DNA of 11,186 nucleotides from Euperipatoides rowelli (GCA_003024985.2 PXIH01S0006996.1); one strand, 5' to 3'. Positions 1 to 8,261 are shown, numbered from the stretch's first letter. Translations and numbers: made by a program. The notes: generated from the letters alone by a model not told the origin.

Positions 1-303
1 TACTTCAACATAAAAAAAAATCAAGCCAATCAAAAAATACAACTATCAAAATATCACTTTTTTTGTCTGAATTTCAAAATAATGGCTCTTAAGAAGATTA
101 TGTCATTAGTTTTAATCCCTGTCAGCTGTTACCTGTCAACTAATCATCAATATAATTTTGTTTAAACCTATGAAAGCAAAGCAGAAGATTACGGGTGATT
201 TAAAATTCTACAGTATTTAGAAATAAGTATAAATAGTCCAATTTTCATTCTTTAAATTGCTCTGGTAAGCTATATAGCAAAAGCCTTGGACTAAAAGGCA
301 AAG

Positions 304-325
304 TTCTGGACAAATTGGTCCAGAA
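304..325. other. Perfect 8-bp hairpin in a GC-balanced island
   Basis: The arms TTCTGGAC (304..311) and GTCCAGAA (318..325) are perfectly complementary around a six-base loop. Three of the eight pairs on each side are G-C, which is unusual for this AT-rich stretch. An outer CCTTG/CAAGG pair exists, but the internal loops are too asymmetric for a typical microRNA precursor. No function can be assigned. Confidence 0.4.
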
Positions 326-895
326 TCTACTGCAAGGAAAGTGAAATTCTATGCAGAGAGGTCCAAGAACGTTCTGTGCTTCTACTTATGGAAATCAAGT
401 TGATTGCCGTCACACATTGCATCCAAGCAGATTTGTAACGTAAGTCAATAGTTTTACCGAACATTAAAACACACTTGTTAATAAAGATTGAAAAATAATT
501 CACAACATAAACTATACAAATATTTATTCCATTTGATTGCTGAAATTATATTTCCTGAAACTTGCATATTAAAATCTGATCAATATTTCACAAAAATCTA
601 TTTTTTTTTAATCAATATATTTATGCATTCTCCAGGTTTTTGGGTCATATTTATTCATACTAATAAAAGATTTTTTTTATAAAATCCATTTTGTTTAAAA
701 TTATAATAAAAATTGTTATACTATATTTATCTCGGAAAATTGATAATTTTATTATATTATGGAATATTGCATGATTTTAAAAAATAAAATAATGCATTGC
801 TAAATTTAAATATATAGAGAGGCATTGTTGCTTTACTTTATTTCCCTTGCATCTCACATTTAATTTATGATTGAATATGTTTATATATTTTTAGT

Positions 896-981
896 TATCC
901 GTTACGGATACTCTCTAACTTGTTTGGAGAAGTATTATTATTTTAGGCCAAAGTGATTGTACCAGTTTTCAGTCAAACTGG
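896..981. repeat. Two clustered inverted repeats
   Basis: TATCCGT (896..902) and ACGGATA (904..910) form a near-perfect palindrome around one base. About 50 bases further on, CCAGTTT (962..968) and AAACTGG (975..981) form a 7-bp stem with a six-base loop. The outer bases TTATCC at about 895 and GGATAA at about 980..985 are also complementary, so the pair may be the relic of a very small inverted-repeat element. In DNA this AT-rich, short stems also arise by chance. Confidence 0.3.
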
Positions 982-2092
982 GATAATAAGGATTTTTTTA
1001 AAATCTTTTAATCGTCTAGAATACATGTCCAGATCTATATTTTTAGTTTAATTTTATATTCTATATGGAATTAAGTTGTTAATTCTTCCTGGAATATTTA
1101 TTTAATTATTTGGGATTTATTTATCATAATAATTTCTAAAGATTTTAGTGATTCGGAATTAGATATTTTTTATAGTGATTAGTAAGTTTACTTTTCAAGA
1201 CAGAATGGCCGTGCGTATTTTTTTTTTTTTGATGGTCATTGAAAAGTAGCCTACTGTAGTTTAGATAGACCGAGGTTTACTGCATATACATTGCTGAGTA
1301 TTACAATATATTATGTATAAATTAGACTACAGTAGTGTTTTTTTTTTTTTGTTTTTGCAATTTTTTTAACAGGAATTAGATTTACTGGACAATTGACATT
1401 ATCGAACACCATTCTCCCATCCCTATTAGTTAGTTGAATTAAAGTTTCATTGTATTATTAATTTCTATAATTACAGAAATTTCATTAAAATATTTATAAA
1501 AAAGTTATACGTTGCAATAATGTGCTGTGACAATAACTCCTGCAAAAAAATATTTACTGGTACTAACATAACCGATTGGGAATTTTCAAATTTGAGTCAT
1601 GGATATCTGATGGCCATCAAGGTATTTCCAGATACCTGCATAGCACAGAATTTATAATTACCGTACATTCAAAATCATTTTATATCAAATGAGTATTATA
1701 TGAAAACATATTGATTATATAAACTTGTTTAGTTACTATTAAAGCATAAGGACAACATCTTTGTAGCACAAACAATAGATGGTATTATGATCATGTTAGT
1801 AATAAGAATAAATTTTGTCTATGTTGTTATATCAAACCTTCTGACATAATATGGCAATAATGTGGTGATAGAATACTGTACCTAATTTAAAAATATTCAT
1901 TATGAGTTTTTATGATTGCACCCAGCTCTCACTCTCTTCGAAAATGGGTGATTAAGCAAAGGTTGCAGGTTGTTTACTCTAAATAACTAGGCCAGGTTAA
2001 AAAAATAGATATAAGATATTAAAATAAAATCACTAGTTTTGAAAATGAATCAATCTTGTAGAAGATTCATCCATAAACTAATACAACTTTAA

Positions 2093-2104
2093 CCTTTTCC
2101 ACTC
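2093..2104 (+). repeat. Left TIR of the piggyBac-like MITE
   Basis: CCTTTTCCACTC follows directly after the left TTAA. Its inner half, TTCCACTC, is the same sequence that starts each unit of the tandem array, so the array appears to have grown out of this end. Confidence 0.65.
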
Positions 2105-2350
2105 AACAGTCGATTATATATCGACGTTATAAAAAAAAATTTCCACTCCACTGTTGATTATATATCGATGTTATAAATTTTTTCTTCCACTCCACTGTCG
2201 ATTATATATTGATGTTATAAAACTTTTCAACTCCACTGTCGATTATATATCGACATTATAAATTTTTTCTTCCACTCTAATGTGGATTATATATCGACGT
2301 TATAAAATTTCTCTTCCACTCAACTGTTGATTATAAATCAACATTTTTTC
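2097..2350 (+). repeat. Six-copy 44-bp minisatellite with palindromic core
   Basis: Units start at 2097, 2141, 2185, 2226, 2270 and 2314. The period is 44 bp, with one 41-bp unit and a shortened last unit. Each unit reads roughly TTCCACTCCACT, then the palindromic core GTCGATTATATATCGAC, then GTTATAAA and a T-rich tail. The core arms GTCGAT and ATCGAC flank a TATAT spacer. Units differ mainly at the three CpG sites. Adjacent units share no unique spacers, so this is a satellite and not a CRISPR array. Confidence 0.9.
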
Positions 2351-2543
2351 TTTACAATTTAACACTCATTGTTACATTGTTAGCTTCAAAAATGCTTCAA
2401 ATTTGTAAAATTTATGTTCAAAAGAACTAAAATATATTTGTTTTTAATCATACCAAATGGTTTAAAAAATTAAAATCGGGGGATTTAAAGGAATGCAACC
2501 ATGTAAATAAAAAATTGTAGTATAATGAAACCATAAATAGTTG

Positions 2544-2555
2544 GGGTGGAAAGAG
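2544..2555 (-). repeat. Right TIR of the piggyBac-like MITE
   Basis: GGGTGGAAAGAG lies directly before the right TTAA. Its complement, CTCTTTCCACCC, matches the left TIR at 9 of 12 positions. No tandem array is present at this end. Confidence 0.62.
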
Positions 2556-2559
2556 TTAA

Positions 2560-3235
2560 TAAAGGATCAGCAAAAGATGTTTTTTTTTTCATACCAAAAT
2601 AATTAATACAATCAAATCCAACTTCATTAAATTTTACTGTTCAACAAAAGTATAAGATCAATATATACATGTTTTTTATGGTATTAATGAGAATAAATTA
2701 ACATACAAAAACTTTTGAGGCAAGAAACAAAGTGTGAATGATTCCACATAGGTAAAAAAAAATATACATAAAACAAATTAAATGAACCAGTTGTAAATTC
2801 AATCAACTCTATAGGAAGGATAGGCACAAACCAGAACAGTGCAATATGTACAGAACTTTTTTTATTGCTCTACAGTTTTAAAAAAAACAACACAATATTT
2901 TTAAATTTTAAACAAATTTAAAAAAATATAAAGTTTACTAGATTTCTAATAACAGTAGTAACAAAACCAAACTCTGTGTTATACACAAAGGCATATCTAC
3001 ACAAAGCTTTTAAAAACATTTTTTTAACCCTGTATCCAAATATGCAGATAAAGCAATGTAAAAATATTTTTTTAAAAAACAAAAACTGTCACATTTTGTT
3101 TGTAATCTACAGGGGTTTAGCTTTTGTTATTAGAAAATAGATATTTAAGCATATTTACATACAAAAAAAACAAACAATAATATACAAAACAAAGAGATGA
3201 TTTTAACTTAGAAGAATCATTCATAAATATTAACA
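2560..3235. other. AT-rich intergenic stretch, nothing recognised
   Basis: The sequence contains long A and T runs and no open frame of note on either strand. No inverted repeat, RNA gene or transposon boundary was seen between the end of the piggyBac-like MITE and the small open frame at 3236. Confidence 0.6.
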
Positions 3236-3403
3236 ATGTTCAAAATTGTTAAAGTAAGAAAGGAGTGTTATCTTCACACAAACAAATGTATATGTCTTAC
3301 TGAACTGTCGACATTAGAAAGAGAAATAGCAATAGAATGTCAAAAGATTGTTGAAGACTTCTTTCGAATAAGCGTTAAAAGCGCCAAAATTAAAAAAAAA
3401 TAA
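3236..3403 (+). other. Unassigned 55-codon open frame, possible relic exon
   Basis: A frame from ATG 3236 to TAA 3401..3403 encodes 55 residues. The second half (about residues 22-50) looks protein-like, with a mixed charged and hydrophobic run containing LTELSTLEREIAIECQ and KIVEDFF that could form an amphipathic helix. The C-terminus is Lys-rich because it runs into an A tract. I recognise no family. There is no good start context and no clear splice site. It may be chance, a degraded transposon piece or an exon remnant. Confidence 0.15.
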
Positions 3404-3442
3404 AGATCACTACTCCATCCTCCCCTTCGTTTTAATTTTGGC
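3383..3442. repeat. 13-bp perfect inverted repeat with 34-base spacer
   Basis: GCCAAAATTAAAA (3383..3395) is perfectly complementary to TTTTAATTTTGGC (3430..3442). The spacer is asymmetric, A-rich at its start and C/T-rich afterwards, containing CTCCATCCTCCCC. A small palindromic element, a cruciform or an RNA stem-loop are all possible. No target duplication is evident at the edges. Confidence 0.6.
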
Positions 3443-3865
3443 ATTTAGAAATTAAAATATTTATTCAAAATAAATGTGCAATCAATAATATTAATTAACT
3501 TGTAGTTAGTTTACCAAGATTTGTACAGAAGCTATATTTTGAGAAAGAAAGAAAAAAGTACCGTAAATATTTTTCCTGGAATAATGTTGTGACAATAAAA
3601 ATCTTACTATTATTCCTTACAAATGAAAATACTTTCATATTATGTGGATTAGGTATATTTAAAACTCTAATATGGGACAAAACATTATTATAGTATTTTT
3701 AAAAATAATTTATTTTAAACATATCTTTCACTCTTTTAGTAAGTAGATTGCAGTTGAAATATACAGATTTCTTCACATATACTGTATTTTCATCAGCTAC
3801 ACATCATCTTTACATCAGTAGTAATATTATAATTTTTTATAAAATAATTATCTAATGTCACTCCG
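3404..3865. other. AT-rich intergenic stretch
   Basis: Apart from the right arm of the inverted repeat ending at 3442, no gene or repeat is recognised. Minus-strand translations here are low-complexity and look like chance frames. Confidence 0.55.
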
Positions 3866-3883
3866 TTTTTTTTTTTTTTTTTT
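3866..3883 (+). repeat. 18-base poly-T tract
   Basis: An uninterrupted run of 18 T lies just outside the left end of the CCGTA MITE. It is the longest homopolymer in the window and is prone to length errors in replication and sequencing. Confidence 0.9.
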
Positions 3884-4169
3884 CAAATATGACTTACCGT
3901 AGAATGCCGACCAAGAGCGCCCCACCAAGCAAGGGCGCCCCCCCCTATTTCTTGTCAAAACATAGGTATATAGCGCCATCGCTGAACAAGAGCGCCATCA
4001 CTGCATTTTGACTTTTTTATCACTCTGAAGGAAATCCAAGGGGTATCCAAGCAAGAGCGCCCCCCCTAGATTTTTGCTTCCTTTTACCTCATTTAAGGTT
4101 CAGGACAGGGTATCCATACAAGAGCGCCATGTAAAAATGTTCATGTCACCAGCTGACATTATTATGCTG

Positions 4170-4177
4170 TGACGTCA
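4170..4177. promoter_or_regulatory. Perfect CRE/ATF palindrome inside the MITE
   Basis: TGACGTCA is the full consensus for CREB/ATF-type bZIP factors. A diverged copy, TGACATCA, lies at 4327..4334 in a block of similar sequence, with the CpG changed to CpA. The match may be incidental, but an element carrying it could spread a regulatory site. Confidence 0.35.
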
Positions 4178-4258
4178 TTTTTATGTGTTTTACATCATCT
4201 CCTATATTGTAGCTTCTATGAATAACGTTGAATCCTCATAAGCAGAACGAAAGAGGCC

Positions 4259-4290
4259 TGTAAATTAAAAAGTAAAAGTTTTAATTTACA
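4259..4290. repeat. 12-bp perfect hairpin at the MITE centre
   Basis: TGTAAATTAAAA (4259..4270) pairs perfectly with TTTTAATTTACA (4279..4290) across an eight-base loop. It sits close to the middle of the element and directly beside the single internal reverse-orientation motif copy at 4292..4306. This suggests a junction between two half-elements or an internal fold-back. Confidence 0.7.
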
Positions 4291-4579
4291 TGGCGCTCTT
4301 ACTTGGCACAACCTTTATTTGATGTGTGACATCATGTTTTAGTGTGTACCAGCCATTTTCCTAAAGTTTTGGGAAGCTTGTCCAAGCAAGGGCGCCGTTT
4401 TGAAAAACAATCTTTTTAAAGAATTCAAAGTGTATCCAAGCAAGAGCGCCATGTCCATTTTGCAATGCATTGTGGTAAATCTAAGGTTTCTTAGCATGGA
4501 GCCGAACAAGAGCGCCACCCCCATTTCCCCCCAAACGAATGATAAGAGCGCATGCGCCCTTGCTCGGCATTTTACGGTA

Positions 4580-6744
4580 CTATTAAATAGTGTGTTTAAA
4601 TGATAAAATTTGAAATTAATAATTATACCTCTTTAGTTGTGAATAAATAGTTAAAGTTTGCTTTGGAAAGTTAAATAGCACTTTATAAAAATATAATAAA
4701 GTGGCTTATTAAAAGAATTTTGTATTTTGGAATACACCAGACTTTCATACACAAACACATTTAACGGACTCTTATTGCATTTCCTATGTCTTATGAAACT
4801 ATTACATTACACTTAGCTGATTTAATTTTATGTTTGGCAATAACCAATTTGTTTTATTAATCAGCTCTGCAGTTTACATTTTCAATACTATTTTTTTTCT
4901 CTGACAGTAGTGCTAATCAAGAGCTATTATATTCTAGACTTTAGTTAAGTGGTTTTACTTTTACATTGAGAGAACCTTATAAGTTTTAAAATACTGTACA
5001 GTAGGTAGCCTACTAATATTTGATCAAGTAGAATGCCCAGACTTATAAATAAAGAAAATAGTAAATTGTCTACAATTGTCAATTTTAACATTTCCCCCCC
5101 TAAATTTGCATTGCATGTACAGAAATCAAACAGGATGAAAGGTATATAAATCCATCAACAACTTTATTCCATAGGGAGGAGGGAAAAAGGGAGTATTAAT
5201 AATGGTTATATTTTTCTCAAAGAAGTCTCCAAGTTTATAAAAACACAGATTTCATTGGTTGATACAAGGAAGCAAATATTTTAAGCCTATTAAGATTATC
5301 ATTAACCCTTTTAGGATTATGAGAGTTTATTAGATCTCTGATTTCTATACTTTATAAAATCATTTGGCAAATAAATTTGATCAAAATGTCTTGGATCAAA
5401 GTGCCCTCTACAACTTTAATTAAAATTGTTTCTTTGTAATACAATGTTAATAGAATATAAAGAAAATATTTTGGTTAACAAATTATGATTTACACTGGGA
5501 GTAAAAAGGATAAACAAAAGATATAATTCTTCTCTTTTCATCTTTTTTAGGTCACCCAGATTAAGTTTTAAAATACATTTTCCATTATTTTATACTTTCT
5601 GTAAAAAAAAATTTTATATTTATTTATCTTTTCTTACTTTCTCCTTTTAATTTGAATAACACATCAACCTGGTAAAGTGAATGTAAAACGTTTTCTAAAA
5701 ATATTTCAAACATTCATTTACATTCTGCAGCATTTAGAAAGAATAAAACAAAAATTGTGTCAAAAGGATGTCTGTAAATTTTAGTAATTTACTAAATGGA
5801 TAACTAAAGTGATTAACTACTTAAAGCAACTAATCTTGAATGTGTAATATTTTTTTTTAGTAAACAAAAAAAATTAAAATAAAATCACACAATAAAATTT
5901 AATTTGTTTTCTCAGTCTTTCATCAATACTGTTGAGATAGCCACTTAAAATTAATAGTCACGAAACCTGACTAAATAAAATTATACTAGGAAATAATTTT
6001 CTCTCCATTCTCTTTTTTTTTCAAAATTGCTAACAATAGATAGACCAAGAAATTCAGTAATAAGTAAGAATTATTCAAGAATTTAAATGCATTCCAACTT
6101 TGAGCGTTAAATCCATAGGATTAGAGTATTTTAAAAAATAGATTAAATATGTAAATCTAATATTTAATCCACAATAGTATAATATTCCAATTTGAAACAA
6201 CAGATAAATAATTAAAAATAATTGGCTTAAAGCCATACAATTAAGTTTTATTTCAGTTATTTCTGTCTTTTACTGTACAATTGAGAAATAGGCTAAATAT
6301 TAAACAAAACACATTTTCGAGTAACATCCAAGCAGTATTTAAGAAGGCAAGTTTCTTTTTTATTCCATTTAATATTGAACTTTTATAATATTTTCATTTA
6401 GAATAGTGTGATGATGTAAAAGCCTTTGGAAATTTCAATACATTGTTACAAATCTACATCCTTACACCTTAACTCTATTCAGTTAAAATTACCCCTAAAA
6501 TATATACAATAGCTTGGTGTTAAACAATTATATTTAAATAAGTGGAAGGTATGAGAAGGTGTTGCCTCTCACATAGTTTTTTTGCTAATTCTATATTTAA
6601 CTCACTTTTTTTAGACGTTTTTAACAGAAAATTTAACAAATTTTCAGTTGAAATAAAAGTGTAATTTTCTTTAATTTACTACTCTCATCTTGTGAACTGA
6701 GGAACTTTGTTCTACGGAATTTTGTATGTTTGATAACTGTCAAA
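4580..6744. other. Gene-poor AT-rich stretch
   Basis: No open frame, RNA gene or transposon with clear ends was found on either strand. Small palindromes occur near 4992..5013 (TACTGTACAGTA, then GTAGG/CCTAC). The rest is simple A/T-rich sequence with no periodicity that I can see. Confidence 0.6.
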
Positions 6745-6814
6745 GCAATGTCATTAAGCAATAATCCAATCTATCTTTTAGAAGACTTGGATTATTGTAA
6801 ATTAAGTACAATGC
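6745..6814. other. Long imperfect hairpin, precursor-like
   Basis: CAATAATCCAA (6759..6769) pairs perfectly with TTGGATTATTG (6787..6797) over a 17-base loop. Pairing continues outward through TTAA and then GCAATGT (6745..6751) with ACAATGC (6808..6814, one mismatch), giving a fold of about 70 bases with small internal loops. That size suits a microRNA precursor, but an 11-bp stem is also expected roughly once by chance in AT-rich DNA of this length. The transcribed strand is unknown. Confidence 0.25.
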
Positions 6815-7286
6815 CATTGTAAGAGTTTGTGAAGTTCACATATTTAACGATACAATAAAATAGACCATGTGACTTAATATTGAATTGTGTCAGCTTTTGA
6901 AACTCGTTCTCTAGATGTTATAATTTTCAATGAAACAATTTCACAAATATGAGCTCTAAAACATGTTCATACATAATACAGCACAATGAGGGAATTTTCA
7001 ATGGGAGAAAAAAAAAACGGCCGTCAAGACTAAAATTTATTAAAATGATACTATCACCCAAAACATTTTAATGCATAAATAAAGATACTCAATGAAAGCC
7101 AAATATTTTTTTTAAAAATTTTGATGTTTTTTTAATTTTATGTTATTTTAAAAATTTGTTGACGTCTACACAAATTTTTAAAAAAAAAATCAAACACAAA
7201 ACTGTTGATATGATAATGTTGATGCCTGCATTAACAGATACCATTGAATTATCTATTCTATCATTATTTTTCATTCTGCTTCCCCC
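6815..7286. other. AT-rich stretch, nothing recognised
   Basis: No coding frame, repeat structure or transposon end was seen. The stretch is dominated by T and A runs and ends at the C/T tract that borders the candidate exon downstream of the klu-like gene. Confidence 0.55.
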
Positions 7287-7319
7287 TTTTTTTTTAAACA
7301 AAAATATTTAGTTCATTAA

Positions 7320-7325
7320 TTTATT
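7320..7325 (-). terminator. Poly(A) signal after the candidate exon
   Basis: AATAAA on the minus strand lies about 35 bases after the stop of the candidate exon. Twenty-four bases later comes a run of nine A (7295..7287) followed by five G. This matches either a genuine cleavage region or the tail of a retrocopy. AATAAA is common in AT-rich DNA, so the signal matters only together with the exon. Confidence 0.3.
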
Positions 7326-7359
7326 AAAATGTCAGATTCACATAATAATTGTAAAGACC

Positions 7360-7497
7360 TTATACAAGCGTCGGAGATCGCAAGCTTCGGTGATTGCAAT
7401 CCTCTGGTTCTGAAAGCAAGGCATTATACACTTCATCCTTGGTTAGATTTTGTTGATTAAAATTATTATTGTCATAATTATCAAAAATTTTAATGTG
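7360..7497 (-). other. Candidate terminal coding exon, PDZ-ligand-like end
   Basis: Reading leftward from 7497, a frame of 45 codons ends at TAA (7362..7360). Its last 30 residues use balanced codons with several CpGs and look protein-like, including LTKDEVYNALLSEPEDC and the C-terminal SPTLV. The final T-L-V fits a class I PDZ-binding motif (S/T-x-hydrophobic). There is no ATG. An AG at 7499..7498 directly before the frame could be a splice acceptor, though its pyrimidine tract is weak. AATAAA follows at 7325..7320, then nine A at 7295..7287. It could be the last exon of an unseen minus-strand gene, an alternative 3' exon of the klu-like locus, or a 5'-truncated retrocopy. I recognise no family. 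Confidence 0.35.
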
Positions 7498-7500
7498 CTA

Positions 7501-8261
7501 ATTAAGTCAATCTTGGTATTATTCTATTTACAGTATAACAAAACTTTTTTAAATTTGGTCTTATCACCTTTCTTTTTAAAAATAATATAAATAAATATCA
7601 GTCATAAAAGGAATGTAAGATTGAAAAGATTTTTAAACCATAAAATGTTTTATTTAAATTAGAAAATTTATGAAAGAGTAATTTGAATGCAAAAAAAAAA
7701 AAGGGATCAACTTTTATAACGCTATGTGACTAGACTAAATAGAGATGGCGAACCAAATTTAAAATTTAATTGGTTAGGCAGAATGAAGATGCCAGTGAAA
7801 CAATAATATAGAAATTAGCATTGGCTATGAAACAGAAAGTTATATTCAGTAACAATTATTGTAAAGTAGGAAAGAATCAAATGTATAATAATTTAGTCTC
7901 CATATGAAAAATCAAATGTAGCAAGTTTAAAATGTTTATAATAGGATTGTATTTAGTTGCATTGTCATTATGCAAAAGGGATGGAAGACAAAAGGGTTTC
8001 TGATGTTAACTGGAAGATTATAGATTGCCTTAGCATTAAGACATCAATATTATTACTAGGTTGTAAAAATTGTTAAAGGAGGATAATGTTCTAGAGTAGA
8101 AATTCTAAGAAATAGCCTATACAGCTCTCTTGGTATCATTTTAGCCACAACGTGATTGTGTGCTTATGGCAAACATTGTAACGAAAAGAGAAATTAAACT
8201 TGGATTGAGTCTTAAAATTAATTTAAAAAGAAACTTTGTATTACAGTTATTTGAATTTTGT
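7501..8261. other. AT-rich stretch between candidate exon and 3' UTR
   Basis: No supported gene. A slightly more balanced patch at about 8110..8180 carries only short open frames on both strands. No transposon ends were found. Confidence 0.5.

Larger units (their letters stand above)
1..2088. other. Gene-poor AT-rich intergenic stretch
   Basis: No convincing coding gene is visible. The sequence is dominated by A/T runs, including a 13-T run at 1218..1230 and another T run near 1339. Short palindromes occur at 304..325, 366..375, 896..910, 962..981 and 1609..1618. The segment from about 280 to 445 has a more balanced base composition and few stops in all three forward frames, so it could be a relic exon or an old repeat (see findings). 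No RNA gene or recognisable SINE was found by eye. Confidence 0.55.
2089..2559. mobile_element. piggyBac-like MITE with TTAA duplication
   Basis: A TTAA tetranucleotide stands at each edge (2089..2092 and 2556..2559). Just inside are imperfect TIRs: CCTTTTCCACTC at 2093..2104, against the complement of GGGTGGAAAGAG at 2544..2555, matching at 9 of 12 positions. A TTAA target duplication with a TIR starting in C/T-rich sequence is typical of the piggyBac superfamily. The body is about 463 bp and has no transposase frame, so it is a non-autonomous derivative. Its left half (2097..2350) is a tandem array built from the TIR-proximal sequence. The right half (about 2351..2540) is unique AT-rich sequence. 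Imperfect TIRs and decayed CpGs suggest an old insertion. A chance TTAA pair is possible in AT-rich DNA, but the matching TIRs argue against it. Confidence 0.7.
3912..4567. repeat. Dispersed CAAGAGCGCC motif copies inside the MITE
   Basis: Copies of (CCAAG)CAAG[AG]GCGCC occur on the plus strand at 3912..3921, 3925..3939, 3987..3996, 4047..4061, 4113..4128, 4382..4396, 4436..4450, 4507..4516 and, with altered ends, 4542..4550. Reverse copies lie at 4292..4306 and 4554..4567. Several share a longer context, TATCC before and ATGT after. Spacing is irregular. The outermost copies are part of the TIRs. Such subterminal motif arrays often bind transposase in other DNA transposons; that role here is inference. 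Confidence 0.85.
3897..4577. mobile_element. CCGTA-ended MITE, TA flanks, mariner-like ends
   Basis: The ends are inverted repeats of at least 24 bases (3897..3920 and 4554..4577), both beginning CCGTARAATGCCGA and differing at three positions. A TA dinucleotide flanks each side (3895..3896 and 4578..4579), consistent with the TA duplication of Tc1/mariner elements, although two bases alone are weak evidence. The 681-bp body is much richer in G, C and CpG than its surroundings. It has no transposase frame, so it is non-autonomous. It contains about ten further forward or reverse copies of the inner TIR motif CAAGAGCGCC, a 12-bp hairpin near the centre and a partly duplicated block with a TGACGTCA palindrome. 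The two short open frames inside it are not genes. Confidence 0.78.

Noticed and set aside
82-165. 27-codon frame with a good start context and a signal-peptide-like start
   Set aside because: It is too short, with no splice donor and no family. It is expected by chance in this much sequence.
488-682. 64-codon frame beginning at TTG
   Set aside because: It has no ATG start, is rich in Phe, Ile and Lys from A/T runs, and shows no domain.
1592-1722. Patch around GATGGCCATC with open frames on both strands
   Set aside because: Several frames are open at once and none is favoured. The palindrome and short open runs are compatible with chance.
1915-1985. Possible tRNA-derived SINE fragment
   Set aside because: No matching A box and B box pair and no tail could be identified on either strand.
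2097-2350. CRISPR-like array
   Set aside because: Units abut with no unique spacers, vary by CpG decay and sit in a eukaryotic transposon.
3495-3680. 61-codon minus-strand frame
   Set aside because: Composition follows the AT background, and there is no splice or start support.
3912-4516. Short repeats with unique sequence between them, CRISPR-like at first sight
   Set aside because: Spacing is irregular, one copy is inverted, the motif is part of the TIR, and the context is eukaryotic.
4339-4603. Two overlapping open frames of 61 and 67 codons on opposite strands
   Set aside because: Both lie inside the CCGTA MITE and translate its motif copies. They have no domain, and the GC-rich repeat itself explains the lack of stops.
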